Positions 27,251-36,602 are shown, counted from the stretch's first letter. The stretch: DNA of 64,000 nucleotides from Lachnospiraceae bacterium (GCA_017544285.1 JAFYEL010000086.1:1-64000), one strand, 5' to 3'. Notes: generated by a model from the sequence alone, not told the origin. A program made the numbers and translations.

Positions 27251-28029
27251 CTCAGCACTCCTATGGCCGTTGCCATCATCTTTTTAATCTCTGTATAGAT
27301 AAAGGAGGATACCTCCGGCATCAGCGTCGAGATGATAAGCAGCATTGCCAGTCCGGCAAAGAGCTTTATCTGAACGCCCACCGCAAACATGTTCATCTGC
27401 GGCGCTACCTTTGCATTGATGCCCAGGACCACGTTTACCACCAGAATGGCGGCGAATACGGGAAGGCAAATCCTGATGCCTATGACCACATACTCCGTGA
27501 GGAACCTGACGGCAGTCGTAAACATTGCGTTTGTATCAAAGGTCACCATTCCCACCCTTATGACCCTGTAGGTGTCGATAAAGGCGCTGATGACAAACCT
27601 GTGCATGCCCGATACTATGAGGATCAGCAGTACCATGTAGTGATAGAACATGCCGGTAAAACCCTCCGTGATCCTGGTGGTAGGGTCGAAAATGCTCATC
27701 ATGGAAAGTCCGGCCTCCATATCCATCAGCTTTCCGGAAAAGGTAAGGATGGCCAGAGGAAGATTGGTGGACAGACCTATGAAGACCCCGGCTATGGCCT
27801 CCTTCAGGACAAGGATGGAGTAGCCGATCACGGTGTGGTACTCAAGGGAAAAATGCACCGCCACATACTGGTATATCAGCAGCGATGAAAAAAATCCCAG
27901 CCCCACCTTGAACCTGTAGGGAACGTTGGCGGTGGAATAAAAGGGCGCCGCCATCAGAAAACAGGTGATCCTCACAAATATGAGCAGGAAATATTCCAGA
28001 TCCTGAACGCTAAAATTAAGATCGAGCAT
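27247..28029 (-). CDS. fliR: Flagellar export gate protein FliR
   Basis: A 260-residue membrane protein with about six hydrophobic segments, part of the FliP5-FliQ4-FliR1 export-gate helix that also nucleates the rod. The segment GLSTNLPLAILTFSGKLMDM and the C-terminal NVVLGINAKVAPQMNMFAVG match FliR/SpaR proteins. It overlaps fliQ upstream by one base and flhB downstream by four, so the gate proteins are made in tight coupling. Confidence 0.96.
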   Translation of the reverse strand: MLDLNFSVQDLEYFLLIFVRITCFLMAAPFYSTANVPYRFKVGLGFFSSLLIYQYVAVHFSLEYHTVIGYSILVLKEAIAGVFIGLSTNLPLAILTFSGKLMDMEAGLSMMSIFDPTTRITEGFTGMFYHYMVLLILIVSGMHRFVISAFIDTYRVIRVGMVTFDTNAMFTTAVRFLTEYVVIGIRICLPVFAAILVVNVVLGINAKVAPQMNMFAVGVQIKLFAGLAMLLIISTLMPEVSSFIYTEIKKMMATAIGVLS

Positions 28030-28298
28030 TATCTGATGTATACCGAAAAGTCACCCCAGAGCTGCTGCATGTAGCCCACTATGTTGTTAAGCATCCAGTG
28101 CCCCAGCAGCATTATGGCCGTAAATATGGCGATGAGCTTGGGAACAAAGGTCAGCGTCTGCTCCTGTATGGAAGTGACGGTCTGAAAGATACTGACTATA
28201 AGACCCACCACCAGAGACACGATCAGCATGGGCGCAGCTGTTATGATGATGATGTACAGTGCATGTGATGTTATGTCGGTAACTGTTTCTATAGTCAT
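28029..28298 (-). CDS. fliQ: Flagellar export gate protein FliQ
   Basis: An 89-residue protein of two membrane helices, typical of FliQ. LIVSLVVGLIVSIFQTVTSI and QEQTLTFVPKLIAIF are the conserved core. It lies 7 bases after fliP and overlaps fliR by one base. Confidence 0.97.
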   Translation of the reverse strand: MTIETVTDITSHALYIIIITAAPMLIVSLVVGLIVSIFQTVTSIQEQTLTFVPKLIAIFTAIMLLGHWMLNNIVGYMQQLWGDFSVYIR

Positions 28299-28305
28299 AA
28301 ATCAC

Positions 28306-29205
28306 CTAATAAAACGTTTTGACAAGGTTTCCGATAACAAGGTTCCATCCGTCTGCCAGCACAAAGAGAAGCACCTTAAACGGCATCGAGATGGTAGTTG
28401 GTGGCAGCATCATCATACCCATGGACATCAGGGTGGAAGCTACCACCATATCGATGACTATAAAGGGTATATATATCAAAAAGCCTATTATGAAAGCGGT
28501 CCGAAGCTCGCTTATCATAAAAGCCGGAATAAGCACCATATTGGGAATGTCATCAACCTCGGTCACGCCCTCGATCTTTGCAATGTCAAGGAAGAGATTA
28601 ACATCCTTGGTCTTTGTCTGCTTGTACATGAATTCTCTCAGAGGATCCATGGCCCTGTCGAAAAATTCCTGCTGCGAGATCTCTCCGGCTTCAAAAGGCT
28701 GGTAGGCAGTGGTGTTTATCTGATTGATGACGGGACTCATGATGAAGAAGGTGAGGAAAAGGGTGATGCCCAAAAGCACCTGGTTCGGCGGAGCCGTCTG
28801 TGTACCGATGGCGGCCCTGGTAAAGTGCATGACGATGAGTATCCTGGTGAAGGATGTCATCATGATCACAAGGGTGGGCGCCAGGGTGATCAGCGTCAGG
28901 ATTACGATTATCCTAAGGGCTCCGGAGAGGTTTCCCTGGCCGTCCCTGTAGGTTACGCTGAGGTTGTTTGCAATATTCGGTTCTTTTATGTCGTCGCCCG
29001 TTCTGGAATCTCCCTGCTCTTCTATGACCGTAGCGGGGGCACTGCCCCCTCTGGGAAATCCCAGCCTGTCATAGTCGCCTCCGTTACGCCGGTCCTCGGC
29101 GGCGAGAACGGTGGCGGGCAGCAGGATGATCAATACCCCTAAAAAACAGACAAGGCATAAAACGCCCGCCAGGCCCTTATGCCTTTTAATAAACTGCTGA
29201 AGCAT
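28306..29205 (-). CDS. fliP: Flagellar export gate protein FliP, with long N-terminal leader region
   Basis: The conserved FliP body starts near residue 95 (LRIIVILTLITLAPTLVIMM) and carries TSFTRILIVMHFTRAAIGTQ, PPNQVLLGITLFLTFFIMSP and the C-terminal GMMMLPPTTISMPFKVLLFV. FliP is the main subunit of the export gate. The N-terminus is long: a hydrophobic signal segment (about 12-36, ending near VLAAED) followed by about 55 residues of charged sequence. Signal peptides occur on FliP in many bacteria; the added charged spacer makes this one, at 299 residues, longer than the usual 220-255. GGAGG lies 4 bases before ATG. Confidence 0.96.
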   Translation of the reverse strand: MLQQFIKRHKGLAGVLCLVCFLGVLIILLPATVLAAEDRRNGGDYDRLGFPRGGSAPATVIEEQGDSRTGDDIKEPNIANNLSVTYRDGQGNLSGALRIIVILTLITLAPTLVIMMTSFTRILIVMHFTRAAIGTQTAPPNQVLLGITLFLTFFIMSPVINQINTTAYQPFEAGEISQQEFFDRAMDPLREFMYKQTKTKDVNLFLDIAKIEGVTEVDDIPNMVLIPAFMISELRTAFIIGFLIYIPFIVIDMVVASTLMSMGMMMLPPTTISMPFKVLLFVLADGWNLVIGNLVKTFY

Positions 29206-29224
29206 ACAGCCTCCATCTGTCCGC

Positions 29225-29578
29225 TTATTTTTTGGAAAACCTGTCCCCGACCTGCTTTAGCACGGCCTTGAAATCCGGCATGCCGGCAGCAGCCGTATTC
29301 TGAAGGGAGACATAGCTTTCTTGCATTTCCTCGGGGGAGAGCTCCCCCAGAAGAGTGATATTATCTTTAGACACCCCAAGTATCAGATGTCTGTCGCAAA
29401 TGCGCACAACCTGAATATACTGATTCTGATTGAGTCTCTGGGCTTCCAGAAGCTCGATATTGGTACCGGTGAATCTGGTCTTCTGGTAGTTGCCGATCCA
29501 TACGGTGGTAAAATACGTCAGAGCCAGCACAAAACCAAATATGATCAGAACAGTAATAAGCTGAACAACACTTTCCAT
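29225..29578 (-). CDS. fliO: FliO-like flagellar export protein
   Basis: A 117-residue protein with one N-terminal membrane helix (LITVLIIFGFVLALTYFTTV) and a small cytoplasmic domain with NIELLEAQRLNQNQYIQVVRI and HLILGVSKDNITLLGEL, the FliO/FliZ pattern. FliO helps assemble the FliP ring and then leaves. The place between cheY and fliP is that of fliZ/fliO in Bacillus. Sequence conservation in this family is low, so the name relies partly on context. Confidence 0.88.
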   Translation of the reverse strand: MESVVQLITVLIIFGFVLALTYFTTVWIGNYQKTRFTGTNIELLEAQRLNQNQYIQVVRICDRHLILGVSKDNITLLGELSPEEMQESYVSLQNTAAAGMPDFKAVLKQVGDRFSKK

Positions 29579-29595
29579 ATAGAACTACCCGGTGC

Positions 29596-29958
29596 TTATC
29601 CAACCACCTTTTTAACGGCTTCAAGCACTCTCTCTGCCTGGAAAGGCTTAACTATAAAGTCCTTGGCTCCGCCCTGGATAGCCTCGATAACCATGGCCTG
29701 CTGTCCCATTGCGGAACACATGATGACCATCGCACCGCTGTCACCCTCTTTGATCTTTTTGAGAGCCTGGATGCCGTCCATCTCGGGCATGGTGATATCC
29801 ATGAGCACGAGGTCGGGCTTAAGCTCGTTGTACTTTTCAACTGCCTTTGCTCCGTTCTCAGCCTCGCCAACAACATTGTAACCGTTCTTGGTCAGAATGT
29901 CCTTGATCATCATTCTCATGAATGCCGCATCGTCACAGATCAGAATGTTCTTTGCCAT
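29596..29958 (-). CDS. cheY: Chemotaxis response regulator CheY
   Basis: A 120-residue single receiver domain. Key residues are Asp9-Asp10, phospho-acceptor Asp54 in LVLMDITMP, Ser82 in MCSAMG and Lys104 in FIVKPF. CheY-P binds the motor switch (FliM/FliY) and is dephosphorylated by FliY and CheC. It is encoded between fliY and fliO, as in Bacillus. Confidence 0.97.
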   Translation of the reverse strand: MAKNILICDDAAFMRMMIKDILTKNGYNVVGEAENGAKAVEKYNELKPDLVLMDITMPEMDGIQALKKIKEGDSGAMVIMCSAMGQQAMVIEAIQGGAKDFIVKPFQAERVLEAVKKVVG

Positions 29959-29977
29959 AACTACTCTCCTTTTTTAT

Positions 29978-31306
29978 CTACTTAATGATGTCGGTTATCC
30001 TGACACCAAAGCTTTCCTCTATAACTACAACCTCGCCCTTTGCCACATACTTGCCGTTTACCAGCACGTCTATGGGTTCGCCGGCGATCTTATCAAGCTC
30101 CACGATGGTACCGGGTGCGAAATCCAGAATGTCGCTGATGGATTTGCGGGTGCGCCCCAGCTCTACGGTAACCTCCAGGGGTACGTCCTTGATCAGCTCG
30201 ATATTCTCCTGGGACTGCATCATGTTGATGTCGTTGGAGAATGCGGTGAACTGGGCGGGCTGGATGTTTACGCTCTGCATGGGCATCTGCTGCTGCATGC
30301 CCGGCATACCCATCGGCATTCCGTAACCCGGCATCGTGCCTCCCATGGGCATTCCGTAAGGATTCTGCCCCTGTGGCATTCCGTAAGGTCCGGCTCCCGG
30401 TGCCATACCCTGGGCTCCCGGATCCATTCCGTATCCCGGCGGAGGCATCATGCCCGGTGCGCCCCCCGGCGCAGGTCCCGGCGCAGGTCCCAGCGCAGGT
30501 CCCGGCGCAGGCCCCGGTGCGGGAACAGGTTCCGGCGTGGGTGCCGCAGGTTCGGGCTCGGGTGCAGATGCCGCGGGCTCCTGTGAGTTAATGAAGTGGT
30601 CGTACAGTGACTTCGCGAAATCTATGGGATAAAGCTGAAGTATGGTACTGTCCACAAGGTCGTCGTCTATCTGCATCCTGAAGGCTATCTTTACAAATTT
30701 GCCTGTCAGGAAGGACGCGATGTCGTCTGCGTTCTGAATCTCTGCCAGATCCATGAGACTGGCCTGAGGCGGGCTGATGTCGATCATCTTGCCCAGCATG
30801 GATGAGAGGGATGTGGCCGAAGATCCCATCATCTGGTTCATGGCCTCGGATATGGCCGACAGATGAAGCTCTCCGAGCTCGCCGGAAACGTCAGTGCCGT
30901 CTCCGCCCATCATCAGATCGGTGATTATCTTAACGTCCTGTTCCTTCAGTATGAGGATGTTACTGCCGTCGAGGCCGACCTTATACTGGATCTGTATGAA
31001 TACGCAGGGTTTTTCGTACTCTGCTATGACGTTTTCCCAGGTAGCCACCGAAACTACCGGCGTCGTGATGTTTACCTTTCGGTTTACAAGGGAATACAGC
31101 GTAGTCGCCGAGGTTCCCATGCTGATATTTGCGACCTCACCAATGGCGTCCTTCTCGATATCGGTGAGGAGATCATCACCGCCTGCATCGCCCGCAGCCG
31201 CCGGCTGCGCAGGAGCATCACTTCCGGAGGGAGCCGCACCGCCGTCATCCGACGACATACCGGAGAGCAGAGCGTTTATCTCTTCCTGAGACAGCATTCC
31301 GTCCAT
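29978..31306 (-). CDS. fliY: Flagellar motor switch phosphatase FliY with a Pro/Gly/Met-rich linker
   Basis: A 442-residue C-ring protein and CheY-P phosphatase. Residues 4-14 ([11 protein letters not shown]) form the CheY-binding peptide shared with FliM. The CheC-like domain has [14 protein letters not shown] and [14 protein letters not shown] active-site motifs. The C-terminus (about 365-442, [20 protein letters not shown] to the end) is the FliN/SpoA domain. Between them lies a linker of roughly 120 residues, very rich in Pro, Gly, Met and Ala, with repeats of PAPGPAPG and MPMG types. It ends in TAG and lies 4 bases after fliM. Confidence 0.96.
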   Translation of the reverse strand: MDGMLSQEEINALLSGMSSDDGGAAPSGSDAPAQPAAAGDAGGDDLLTDIEKDAIGEVANISMGTSATTLYSLVNRKVNITTPVVSVATWENVIAEYEKPCVFIQIQYKVGLDGSNILILKEQDVKIITDLMMGGDGTDVSGELGELHLSAISEAMNQMMGSSATSLSSMLGKMIDISPPQASLMDLAEIQNADDIASFLTGKFVKIAFRMQIDDDLVDSTILQLYPIDFAKSLYDHFINSQEPAASAPEPEPAAPTPEPVPAPGPAPGPALGPAPGPAPGGAPGMMPPPGYGMDPGAQGMAPGAGPYGMPQGQNPYGMPMGGTMPGYGMPMGMPGMQQQMPMQSVNIQPAQFTAFSNDINMMQSQENIELIKDVPLEVTVELGRTRKSISDILDFAPGTIVELDKIAGEPIDVLVNGKYVAKGEVVVIEESFGVRITDIIK

Positions 31307-31309
31307 CCG

Positions 31310-32290
31310 TTATTCCTCCTCTCTGATTATAGATGTTATCCGGACTGCGTAAGCTTCTTTGGAAGAGCCCGGAAGCGCGGTGAATTTATGGATGTTGCCG
31401 ACAAATATCTGCAGCTCGTCTTCAATCCGCGTATCAAGTCTTATTATATCACCAATCTGCAGATTGGCAAAATCGCTGACGGAAATGGTACTCTGTCCCA
31501 ATACCGCCTTTATGGGAACGCCGACGCGCCTTATCATGCCCTCGATCTGCTCGTTGTACTTCTCGTCGGTCTTTTCCTGCATGTTTGCGTACCAGTACCT
31601 GGTATTCAGCCTGTCCATGATGCTCTCGAGCGTGAAGTAAGGGAGGCAGATGTTCATCAGTCCCTCGACATCTCCGAGCTTTATGTTCAGGGTGACTATG
31701 GATATCATGTCCGTAGGGGCTATGATCTGTGCAAACTGAGGATTGGTCTCAACCCTCTCAAGCACCGGATTTATATCCATAACGTTTCGCCATGGCTCTC
31801 TGAAAAGCCTGACGCAGACAACCAGGATCTTCCGGACTATGGTGAGCTCGATCTCAGAGAATTCGCGGCTCTTGTCCAGAGGGGTTCCCTGTCCGCCTAA
31901 CATCCTGTCTATTATAGCATATCCCAGGTTAGAGGCAAGCTCAACCATTATGCTTCCGTTCAGGGGGGCGAAATTGACAATGCCCAAAAGAACGGGGTTT
32001 GCAAGGGAGTTTGTGAATTCCGAAAAGGTCAGGGCCTCGGAGTTTACAACGCTCACCTGCACGTTTTTACGAAGATACACCGGCAGGTTGGTGGATAAGA
32101 GACGGCCGTAGTGCTCGAAGATGATCTCAAGCGTACGAAGATGCTCTTTGGAGAACTTGGCAGGCCTTTTGAAATCGTAGTCCTTGACCTGCTTACTGTT
32201 ATCCTCTTTTATCTCGTCCACATCCAGCTCGCCGGTTGACAACGCTTTCAGTAGATTATCTATTTCATCCTGTGATAGTACGTCGGCCAC
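31310..32290 (-). CDS. fliM: Flagellar motor switch protein FliM
   Basis: A 326-residue C-ring protein that receives CheY-P through its N-terminal LSQDEIDNLLKAL motif. The middle domain is CheC-like without phosphatase residues (includes ANPVLLGIVNFAPLNGSIMV and GYAIIDRMLGGQG), and the C-terminal SpoA domain pairs with FliY/FliN. The start is GTG at 32290 with AAAGGAGGTGA upstream. It lies 38 bases after fliL. Confidence 0.98.
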   Translation of the reverse strand: MADVLSQDEIDNLLKALSTGELDVDEIKEDNSKQVKDYDFKRPAKFSKEHLRTLEIIFEHYGRLLSTNLPVYLRKNVQVSVVNSEALTFSEFTNSLANPVLLGIVNFAPLNGSIMVELASNLGYAIIDRMLGGQGTPLDKSREFSEIELTIVRKILVVCVRLFREPWRNVMDINPVLERVETNPQFAQIIAPTDMISIVTLNIKLGDVEGLMNICLPYFTLESIMDRLNTRYWYANMQEKTDEKYNEQIEGMIRRVGVPIKAVLGQSTISVSDFANLQIGDIIRLDTRIEDELQIFVGNIHKFTALPGSSKEAYAVRITSIIREEE

Positions 32291-32328
32291 AACCTCTCAC
32301 CTCCTTTGCCGAAACAGAAAGTGAAGGT

Positions 32329-32850
32329 TTATGAGTACATTATGCTCCTGAAGCCGACCTTGTAGATGAAGGTGGAGCCGTACATGGACTGGATCCTCTT
32401 GAGGACGATGTCCTGTACCTCGTCGGTGGTCATGGCCTGGCACTCATCGATGGTGAGTGAACCCATGGCCTTATTGATCTCATCTTTGATCATGGACTCC
32501 TTGTTTGTCACATCGGCGCCATACTTTTTGTAATCGTCGCTGGTGCCGTCCATGTAGAGGGTAACGGAAACCACTGCGTAGTGGTCCTTGCCGTCCTCGC
32601 CCTTGCGGAGCAGTATGGTCATCTCGTCGGCGATATCATAGGTCACGGTGTCCTCGATGCTGACATTGACTGTGGATGCCGACATGATGGAAGGATCCGT
32701 GAGTTCAAGGTTCATGGCCGCAGCCACATCGCCCACCAGGGCTATGGTCTTTTTATTGGCCGGGATGACCGTGAACATCATGAATGCGGTCATGACTATA
32801 TTGACCACAAGCAATGCTATGATAATAACGGAGAGAAGATTTTTTCTCAT
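32329..32850 (-). CDS. fliL: Flagellar basal body-associated FliL-like protein
   Basis: A 173-residue single-pass protein. The N-terminal helix (about 7-29, LSVIIIALLVVNIVMTAFMM) is followed by a periplasm-side domain with YAVVSVTLYMDG and, near the end, LTIDECQAMTTDEVQDIVLKR, the usual FliL C-terminus. FliL rings surround the stator and aid torque at high load. Place between motB and fliM fits. Sequence identity in the family is low, so the call rests on topology plus context. Confidence 0.88.
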   Translation of the reverse strand: MRKNLLSVIIIALLVVNIVMTAFMMFTVIPANKKTIALVGDVAAAMNLELTDPSIMSASTVNVSIEDTVTYDIADEMTILLRKGEDGKDHYAVVSVTLYMDGTSDDYKKYGADVTNKESMIKDEINKAMGSLTIDECQAMTTDEVQDIVLKRIQSMYGSTFIYKVGFRSIMYS

Positions 32851-32873
32851 TTGGGATTACCTCTCAATAATTT

Positions 32874-33698
32874 CTACATCGTACTCAGGGCATGATAGAT
32901 CTTAACCTCGACGCGCCTGTTCTTCGCCCTGCCTTCCGGCGTGGAGTTATCCGCTATGGGAACATACTCGCCCCGGCCGGAGTGCTTGATGTTTGCCGGA
33001 TCAAGGGTGGTGTTCTCGGCGATGTATGAGAATACCGAAAGTGCCCTGTAGCTGGAAAGAACGTCATTGCTCTCGTACTTTCCGGTGCTGATGGGGATGT
33101 TGTCGGTATGACCCTCAACCTCGATGGTGTGCTCTGCGTAACGCTCAAGTATCCTGGATACCTTCGAAAGAAGGGGATAAGCGTCTTCCCTGATCTCGGA
33201 CTTTCCGGAATCAAAGAGAAGCGCACCGTTCATGGTAAGGAGCACGTACTGGGATGTAAAGTTCACATCCACCTCTTTGTCTATGTTCTGTTCTTCAACA
33301 GCCTCCTGGATCTGCTCAGCGAGCCTCTCGGACTCTTTGAGCTGCTCCTGTTCGAATTCTTCCTTGATGTCGGACTCTGTTTTGCTCTCCTCACCGAGAC
33401 TCACATTGTCCTCGGAGTCGGCCATGGCACCCATGCTGTTGATGTAATCCGACAGTTCGTTGAGCTGACTGACGCCGTTTGACACCAGCATGCCGTCTCC
33501 TATGGCTGAAGCGCCTCCGGAGAGCACGCTGAAGGTCTGGGAAAAGGAAGCGGCTATGAGCTCAAACTTCTGGGCATCCACCGATGACATGGAGAACAGA
33601 AGCACGAAGAAGCAGAGCAGAAGGTTCATAAGATCGCCGAACGTGGCCATCCACGCCGGCGCACCGGCCGGCGGCGGATCTTCCTTACGCTTAGCCAT
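32874..33698 (-). CDS. motB: Stator protein MotB
   Basis: A 274-residue stator subunit. The N-terminal membrane helix AWMATFGDLMNLLLCFFVLL carries the ion-conducting Asp22. A long charged linker follows, and the C-terminal OmpA-like domain has VEGHTDNIPIS and SYRALSVF-type peptidoglycan-binding motifs with NRRVEVKI. Its ATG overlaps the motA stop by one base (TAATG). Ion type, H+ or Na+, cannot be told from this protein alone. Confidence 0.97.
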   Translation of the reverse strand: MAKRKEDPPPAGAPAWMATFGDLMNLLLCFFVLLFSMSSVDAQKFELIAASFSQTFSVLSGGASAIGDGMLVSNGVSQLNELSDYINSMGAMADSEDNVSLGEESKTESDIKEEFEQEQLKESERLAEQIQEAVEEQNIDKEVDVNFTSQYVLLTMNGALLFDSGKSEIREDAYPLLSKVSRILERYAEHTIEVEGHTDNIPISTGKYESNDVLSSYRALSVFSYIAENTTLDPANIKHSGRGEYVPIADNSTPEGRAKNRRVEVKIYHALSTM

Positions 33699-34492
33699 TA
33701 ACTCTCACCACCTTCGCCTTCGCCTATGCCCTCTCTGTCGCCGGGCGACAGGAATGACTTAAGCTTTTCCTCTATTACACGGGGGTTCTCTCCTGCCTGT
33801 ATGGAAAGAAGTCCCTCGATCATTATCTCTTTAACCTGCATCTCGGCGTCGTTGTTCATTTTGAGCTTGCCGGATACGGGGGCACAGATCCAGTTAGCCA
33901 TCATGGAACCGTACAGGGTGGTGATCAGAGCCACCGCCATGGAAGGTCCGATGGAGGAAGGATCATCCAGGGCCTGGAGCATGTTTATAAGACCTACCAG
34001 GGTACCGATCATACCCCAGGCAGGGCCCATGGCTGCTATGGTATCCCAGATGCCCATATTGCTCTTGTGGCGCACATCGATGGAAACCATCTCGGTCTCG
34101 AGTATACCCCTTACAAGGTCGGGATCAGTACCGTCGACTATGAGCAGAACGCCTTTCTTCAAAAACGCGTCGTCCAGGTCGGCTGCGGCCTCCTCAAGAG
34201 CCAGCAGACCTTCCTTTCTGGCCACGTTGGACAGCTCTATGATTTTTTTAATGATCCCCGGCGAATCAAGTGCCGGTGCTTTAAAGATCAGTGTGATCGT
34301 TTTAAGGCCGCCCAGGAAGGAAGCAATGCTGTTCTGTGCAAGGGTAGCGCACATGGCGCCGCCGATGGTGATCAGCGCAGAGGGGGCGTCCAGGAAGTTC
34401 TTAAGTGCCGCAAAGCCCTGGTCGCCGCTGACTATACCGAATATAACCAGCACGATACATAAAACGATTCCCAGTGTAGACGCTAAATCCAA
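33698..34492 (-). CDS. motA: Stator protein MotA (PomA-like)
   Basis: A 264-residue four-helix stator subunit. The cytoplasmic loop and helices 3-4 (GPAWGMIGTLVGLINMLQAL, IGPSMAVALITTLYGSMMAN) are closer to PomA of sodium-driven Vibrio motors than to E. coli MotA, and GLLSIQAGENPRVIEEKLKSF matches the PomA C-terminus. This similarity also occurs in some proton motors, so it does not fix the ion. It follows flbD by about 30 bases. Confidence 0.96.
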   Translation of the reverse strand: MDLASTLGIVLCIVLVIFGIVSGDQGFAALKNFLDAPSALITIGGAMCATLAQNSIASFLGGLKTITLIFKAPALDSPGIIKKIIELSNVARKEGLLALEEAAADLDDAFLKKGVLLIVDGTDPDLVRGILETEMVSIDVRHKSNMGIWDTIAAMGPAWGMIGTLVGLINMLQALDDPSSIGPSMAVALITTLYGSMMANWICAPVSGKLKMNNDAEMQVKEIMIEGLLSIQAGENPRVIEEKLKSFLSPGDREGIGEGEGGES

Positions 34493-34522
34493 AATGTCAC
34501 CTTCTTATTAATAAACATACCG

Positions 34523-34687
34523 TTATGATTTTACTAAATTTTTAATCTCTTGTCTACTTTCTTTTATAATAATTTTGCGTCCGGAACGAAAAATAACCAC
34601 GGTATCGGGGGTCTCTTCCACCAATTCCACGGCATCGGTATTGATCAGCAGCTTGCTGTCGTTGAGCTTGGTCATTTCTATAAGCAT
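34523..34687 (-). CDS. swrD: FlbD/SwrD family flagellar protein
   Basis: A 54-residue protein: MLIEMTKLNDSKLLINTDAV then VEETPDTVVIFRSGRKIIIK. It belongs to the small FlbD family; the Bacillus member YlzI/SwrD raises motor power. I start at 34687, which has GGAGGTG six bases upstream, instead of an in-frame codon at 34756 inside the flgE tail. It lies between flgE and motA, with a hairpin just before it that may lower its expression relative to flgE. Confidence 0.88.
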   Translation of the reverse strand: MLIEMTKLNDSKLLINTDAVELVEETPDTVVIFRSGRKIIIKESRQEIKNLVKS

Positions 34688-34704
34688 AAACACCTCCATA
34701 AAGC

Positions 34705-34736
34705 AAGAGAAAGGCTCCGCAACGGGGTGCGGAGCC
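34705..34736 (-). terminator. Hairpin after flgE (partial terminator)
   Basis: A perfect 9-bp stem (34713-34721 with 34728-34736) with a 6-base loop, followed on the minus strand by TTTCTCTT. It starts 17 bases after the flgE stop. The interrupted T-run suggests partial termination or 3' protection, which would make hook mRNA more abundant than motA-motB mRNA. Confidence 0.65.
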
Positions 34737-34752
34737 TGTTTTAGATTAGGGA

Positions 34753-36186
34753 TCATCTCTTGAGGTTGATAAGTTCCTCAAGAAGGGTATCGGATACGGT
34801 TATGATCCTGGAATTTGCCTGGAAACCTCTCTGGGTGGTGATCATCTCGGTGAACTCGTTTGAGAGGTCAACGTTGGACATCTCCAGCACGCCGGAGGTC
34901 ATGGAACCGCCGTCTGCGGTAACGTCAACGCCCACGCCGTCGAACTCGCCGGAGTTCTGGGTTGAAGCATAGAGGTTGTCACCCTTCTTCTCAAGACCTG
35001 CGGGGTTTGCAAAGGTCGCAACCGCGATCTGGCCCAGACACTTGGTAACGCCGTTGGTGTAGGAAGCGTAGATCTTACCATCCTGCTGAACGGAAAGGGA
35101 ATCCATCTCTCCTGCCTCGCGGCCTGCGCCCAGAGCCTTGTTGTTTACATTACCGGTCCTGCCGGCAACGGTTGAAAGTCCGTTGTTGTCGATGTTCTTT
35201 GTGGTTCCCACGTCAACGGTGATGGTCTGACCCGTCATACCGCCAAGCTCAAGGGCTCCGCCCAGGGCACCTGCATCGATGTCGAAGGTGCGGTTGTCGG
35301 AATCGTTCCATGCGCCTGTGGTGGTGTTGTATTTCAGCTCAACACTGCTCTGTCCGGTAGCTCCGCTGGTGTCGGAGAAGATATTCAGGGATGCGAGATA
35401 CTCAACCTTCTGGGTCTCGTCAAAGCCCTTGTCTGCCAGGAACTCCTTTGTGAGGAGAGACTTTCCGGTGGAATCAAGGATATCGGTGGCTGCCATGAGG
35501 AAGGTGCCGTCTACGGGCTTGCCGGACTCCATCTTCTGTGTGGTGGCAAGCTTCAGGGTGTAGCTGTAACCCTTTTCGTCGTAGAACTGGAGAGTGCTTA
35601 CGGAACCGCCCTTTGCCTCATCCAGGTTGGGGTCGTTTGAATCGATGACGCCGGAGAGGTAACCGTATCTGGTAGCCTCGGGATCCTGGCTCATGTTCTG
35701 AGGGCTCATGATGCGCAGATCGGATACGGTATCCTTAATTACGTTGCCTTCTTCGTCTACCTGCCAGCCCTGTACGTTGTAACCGTTGGTGGTCATGCAG
35801 AGGGTACCGTTTGCGTCAACGGTGAATGTGCCCGCACGTGTGAAGAACTTTGAGCTTCCGTCGCTGACGATGAAGAAGGACTCGCCGTTGAGCTGGATGT
35901 CAAATGCGTTACCCGTGGACTGGGAAGCACCCTGTGCCTTGATGTTGGTGGAGATCGCTCCGCCCTGAACACCGAGACCTATCTGCTTTGCGTTGATACC
36001 GGAACGTCCGGTAGTCTCATTTGCGCCGGATGCGGCCTGTGTGGTCTGGTATACCAGTTCCTGGAAGGTGGCCGACTGGGACTTGTATGCAACTGTGTTA
36101 ACGTTTGCTATATTGTTACCGATAACATCCATTCTCGTCTGATGTGTCTTCAGACCGGAAACACCGGCAAAAAGTGATCTCATCAT
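34753..36186 (-). CDS. flgE: Flagellar hook protein FlgE
   Basis: A 477-residue hook subunit. The N-terminal D0 region (MRSLFAGVSGLKTHQTRMDV, IGNNIANVNTVAYKSQ) and the C-terminal coiled segment (NVDLSNEFTEMITTQRGFQA, NSRIITVSDTLLEELINLKR) are the rod/hook family signatures; surface domains lie between. Two ATGs are adjacent; the first has GGAGG at nine bases and is preferred. It follows the TIGR02530-like gene by 20 bases. Confidence 0.97.
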   Translation of the reverse strand: MMRSLFAGVSGLKTHQTRMDVIGNNIANVNTVAYKSQSATFQELVYQTTQAASGANETTGRSGINAKQIGLGVQGGAISTNIKAQGASQSTGNAFDIQLNGESFFIVSDGSSKFFTRAGTFTVDANGTLCMTTNGYNVQGWQVDEEGNVIKDTVSDLRIMSPQNMSQDPEATRYGYLSGVIDSNDPNLDEAKGGSVSTLQFYDEKGYSYTLKLATTQKMESGKPVDGTFLMAATDILDSTGKSLLTKEFLADKGFDETQKVEYLASLNIFSDTSGATGQSSVELKYNTTTGAWNDSDNRTFDIDAGALGGALELGGMTGQTITVDVGTTKNIDNNGLSTVAGRTGNVNNKALGAGREAGEMDSLSVQQDGKIYASYTNGVTKCLGQIAVATFANPAGLEKKGDNLYASTQNSGEFDGVGVDVTADGGSMTSGVLEMSNVDLSNEFTEMITTQRGFQANSRIITVSDTLLEELINLKR

Positions 36187-36206
36187 AGGTCATTTCCTCC
36201 TTAAAT

Positions 36207-36602
36207 CTATGCGATTACCGCACCGTCGATGTTGGTGTATACGCTTTCGTCGGATCTGGTGGAATCCAGAGCCGTTACCACCGTGTTGTTTTTGATGTTT
36301 ACTATGAATGCCAGATCATCCACCAGCACCAGGGATTCGTTTATTCCCTTTGCGCCTGCCTTTATGGCCCCCTCTGTCAGCCTGTCCAGCTGTTCATCCG
36401 TGAGGGTGAGCTGTCTGTCGCTCAATCTGTTCACCGCGTGCTTGGAAAAGCGGGGAGTTTCGATGGTCTCAAGCTGCTTAACCGAAAGTATGTCGGAAAA
36501 CTCCGTGCTCTTCCCGGCTTTGGTACCCTGAACGCCTTTGCCATTCAGGTACTGGTCGGCGAGCTGATCGATGGACGGCACCATCATTTCATTTACTTTC
36601 AT
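36207..36602 (-). CDS. Flagellar operon protein, TIGR02530-like
   Basis: A 131-residue cytoplasmic protein with the core FSKHAVNRLSDRQLTLTDEQ and a C-terminal segment LVLVDDLAFIVNIKNNTVVT, which I associate with the TIGR02530 family found between flgD and flgE in Firmicutes. Its biochemical role is not established; conserved place beside hook genes suggests a chaperone or assembly factor. It starts directly after flgD (one base apart). Confidence 0.85.
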   Translation of the reverse strand: MKVNEMMVPSIDQLADQYLNGKGVQGTKAGKSTEFSDILSVKQLETIETPRFSKHAVNRLSDRQLTLTDEQLDRLTEGAIKAGAKGINESLVLVDDLAFIVNIKNNTVVTALDSTRSDESVYTNIDGAVIA

